Origin: GCA-2718595 sp963935005
Lineage (GTDB): Bacteria; Gemmatimonadota; Gemmatimonadetes; Longimicrobiales; Gaopeijiaceae
Direction of reading: 5' to 3'
Assembly (NCBI GenBank): GCA_963935005.1
Contig: CAWWAX010000034.1
Span: 1-14,650, forward strand
DNA: 14,650 nucleotides
The first letter of the stretch is position 1. Each line of letters begins with the position of its first letter. Positions 13,628-14,650 of this stretch are shown here, in pieces. A program made the translations under genes and the position numbers. Under the pieces are notes generated by a model, which was not told the origin of the DNA, did no database searches, and saw nothing but the letters and a program-made list of their open reading frames with translations.

Positions 13628-14650
13628 GATCGCTAAAGGGTCGTCTACTACTGGTGCAGTCTGGGTAGGGATCGGAATATCCTGCAGTCGAATTAGTGGA
13701 TTCATTCGGGATATAGTTATAGCTTATTTCTTTGGGAATAGCGGGTTGGCAGACGTGTGGCGAGTTGCCCTGAAGATCCCCAATGTGATACAAAATCTAC
13801 TCGGAGAGGGCACGCTCAGTGCCTCTGTTATCCCAATATACTCTGAACTTATTCAGCAGAAAGAAAAGGATACAGCTGGCCGATTTATTGGAGCTATACT
13901 TGGTATTCTGATGATTGTATCGGGGGTCGCTGCATTGCTTGGAATGTTGGTGGTGCCGAGATTGCTATCCTCTATCTTTGTTGCATGGGACTCTGAGAAA
14001 ATTGCGTTAGCTGGAACACTGGTGAGAATACTGTTCCCCATGACAGCCATACTTGTGATTTCTGCTTGGGCTTTAGCAATTTTAAATTCACATAGACGTT
14101 TTTTTCTTCCCTATTGTGCACCAGTTGCCTGGAATGGTGTGATTGTCTTGGCTGTTTCAGTAATGGGATTTTTCTACGAAGTGTCTGGCGAACAGCTTCT
14201 TGTGACTGCTGCTTGGGGTGCTTTGGCTGGCGGCATAGTACAGGTGGTAATTCAATTGCCAACTGTTTTAACTTTATTGACTCATTTTAAGCTTTCCTTG
14301 GGGAAGGCTGTCTTTGGGGTGCAGGAAGCCATAAAATCTTTTATCCCCGTAGTGATGGCTAGAGGAGTGGTCAATATCAGTGCTCTTCTTGAAGTAGTCC
14401 TGGCGGCTCTCTTAGTAGAAGGTGCAGTTGCGGCCCTAGGGTATGCACAGACTCTCTATCTCATGCCTATTTCTATTTTTGGACTCTCCGTGGCTGCAGC
14501 TGAATTGCCAGAGCTTTCAAGAAAAAGATTGGCACCTCCAGATGTAGTGAAGGCCAGGATAGAACAAGCTCTTGAAAATATTCACTTTTGGGTAATGCCT
14601 TCCATGTTCGGATTTTTGGTTTTCGGAGATACGATCATCACAGGGATTTA
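13608..14650 (+). CDS. murJ: Lipid II flippase MurJ (MviN family), 3' end outside window
   Basis: An open frame from ATG 13608 runs off the window after 347 codons. Members of this MOP-superfamily transporter have about 14 membrane helices and flip undecaprenyl-linked lipid II across the inner membrane for peptidoglycan synthesis. Helix 1 carries SRISGFIRD, with R28 and R34 matching E. coli R18 and R24. Next come D49 (E. coli D39), KIPN and LLGEGTLSASVIP, the family's most recognisable motif. Repeated hydrophobic helices follow, then LGYAQTLYLMPISIFG and AAAELPELSR. E. coli D269 and R270 align with Q281 and T282. The gene overlaps bshC by 20 bases. TTG 13605 directly before the ATG is a possible start; the stop at 13602-13604 excludes anything further upstream. 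AAGG at 13592-13595 is a weak ribosome binding site. Confidence 0.94.
   Translation, partial: MKKIEDKIAKGSSTTGAVWVGIGISCSRISGFIRDIVIAYFFGNSGLADVWRVALKIPNVIQNLLGEGTLSASVIPIYSELIQQKEKDTAGRFIGAILGILMIVSGVAALLGMLVVPRLLSSIFVAWDSEKIALAGTLVRILFPMTAILVISAWALAILNSHRRFFLPYCAPVAWNGVIVLAVSVMGFFYEVSGEQLLVTAAWGALAGGIVQVVIQLPTVLTLLTHFKLSLGKAVFGVQEAIKSFIPVVMARGVVNISALLEVVLAALLVEGAVAALGYAQTLYLMPISIFGLSVAAAELPELSRKRLAPPDVVKARIEQALENIHFWVMPSMFGFLVFGDTIITGI

Overview
This is one continuous, tightly packed, all-plus-strand gene block from a Gram-negative (LPS-making) bacterium of moderate-to-low GC, roughly mid-40s percent by eye. Three features together suggest the lineage: a complete early lipid A pathway, a Firmicutes-style McsB/ClpC protein-arginine-kinase/unfoldase pair, and the bacillithiol enzyme BshC. 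I recall this combination best from Gemmatimonadota. The order lpxD-lpxC-fabZ-lpxA (lpxC beside fabZ) and the variant sequences of LpxK and MurJ fit that idea. A low-GC, perhaps aquatic, member of that phylum or a relative is my best guess, but no marker gene here settles it.

Region 1 (2-3009) is proteostasis. It holds the C-terminal 168 residues of the arginine kinase McsB, cut by the window edge, and a complete ClpC unfoldase. Region 2 (3024-5986) is outer-membrane protein assembly: BamA and a Skp/OmpH-type periplasmic chaperone. Region 3 (5989-11517) is lipid A and fatty-acid synthesis: lpxD, lpxC, fabZ, lpxA, a 44-codon single-membrane-helix gene not previously named by me, lpxB and lpxK. 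Region 4 (11517-14650) holds rlmH (23S rRNA methyltransferase), bshC (last step of bacillithiol synthesis) and the first 347 codons of murJ (lipid II flippase), cut by the window end.

Gaps between genes are at most about 50 bases and many genes overlap (lpxD/lpxC, lpxC/fabZ, fabZ/lpxA, lpxB/lpxK, lpxK/rlmH, rlmH/bshC, bshC/murJ). I see no intrinsic terminator, no opposing gene and no gene-free stretch over 300 bases. The simplest reading is one long transcription unit, or a few nested ones, linking cytoplasmic protein quality control, outer-membrane protein insertion, lipid A synthesis, thiol redox buffering and peptidoglycan precursor export.

I found no defence island, mobile element, CRISPR array, RNA gene or obvious new system; nearly all genes are recognisable housekeeping families. 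The least explained element is the 44-aa membrane protein at 9220-9354. The most interesting functional reading is that the phospho-arginine sensing residues of both McsB and ClpC are retained in an organism with an LPS outer membrane.
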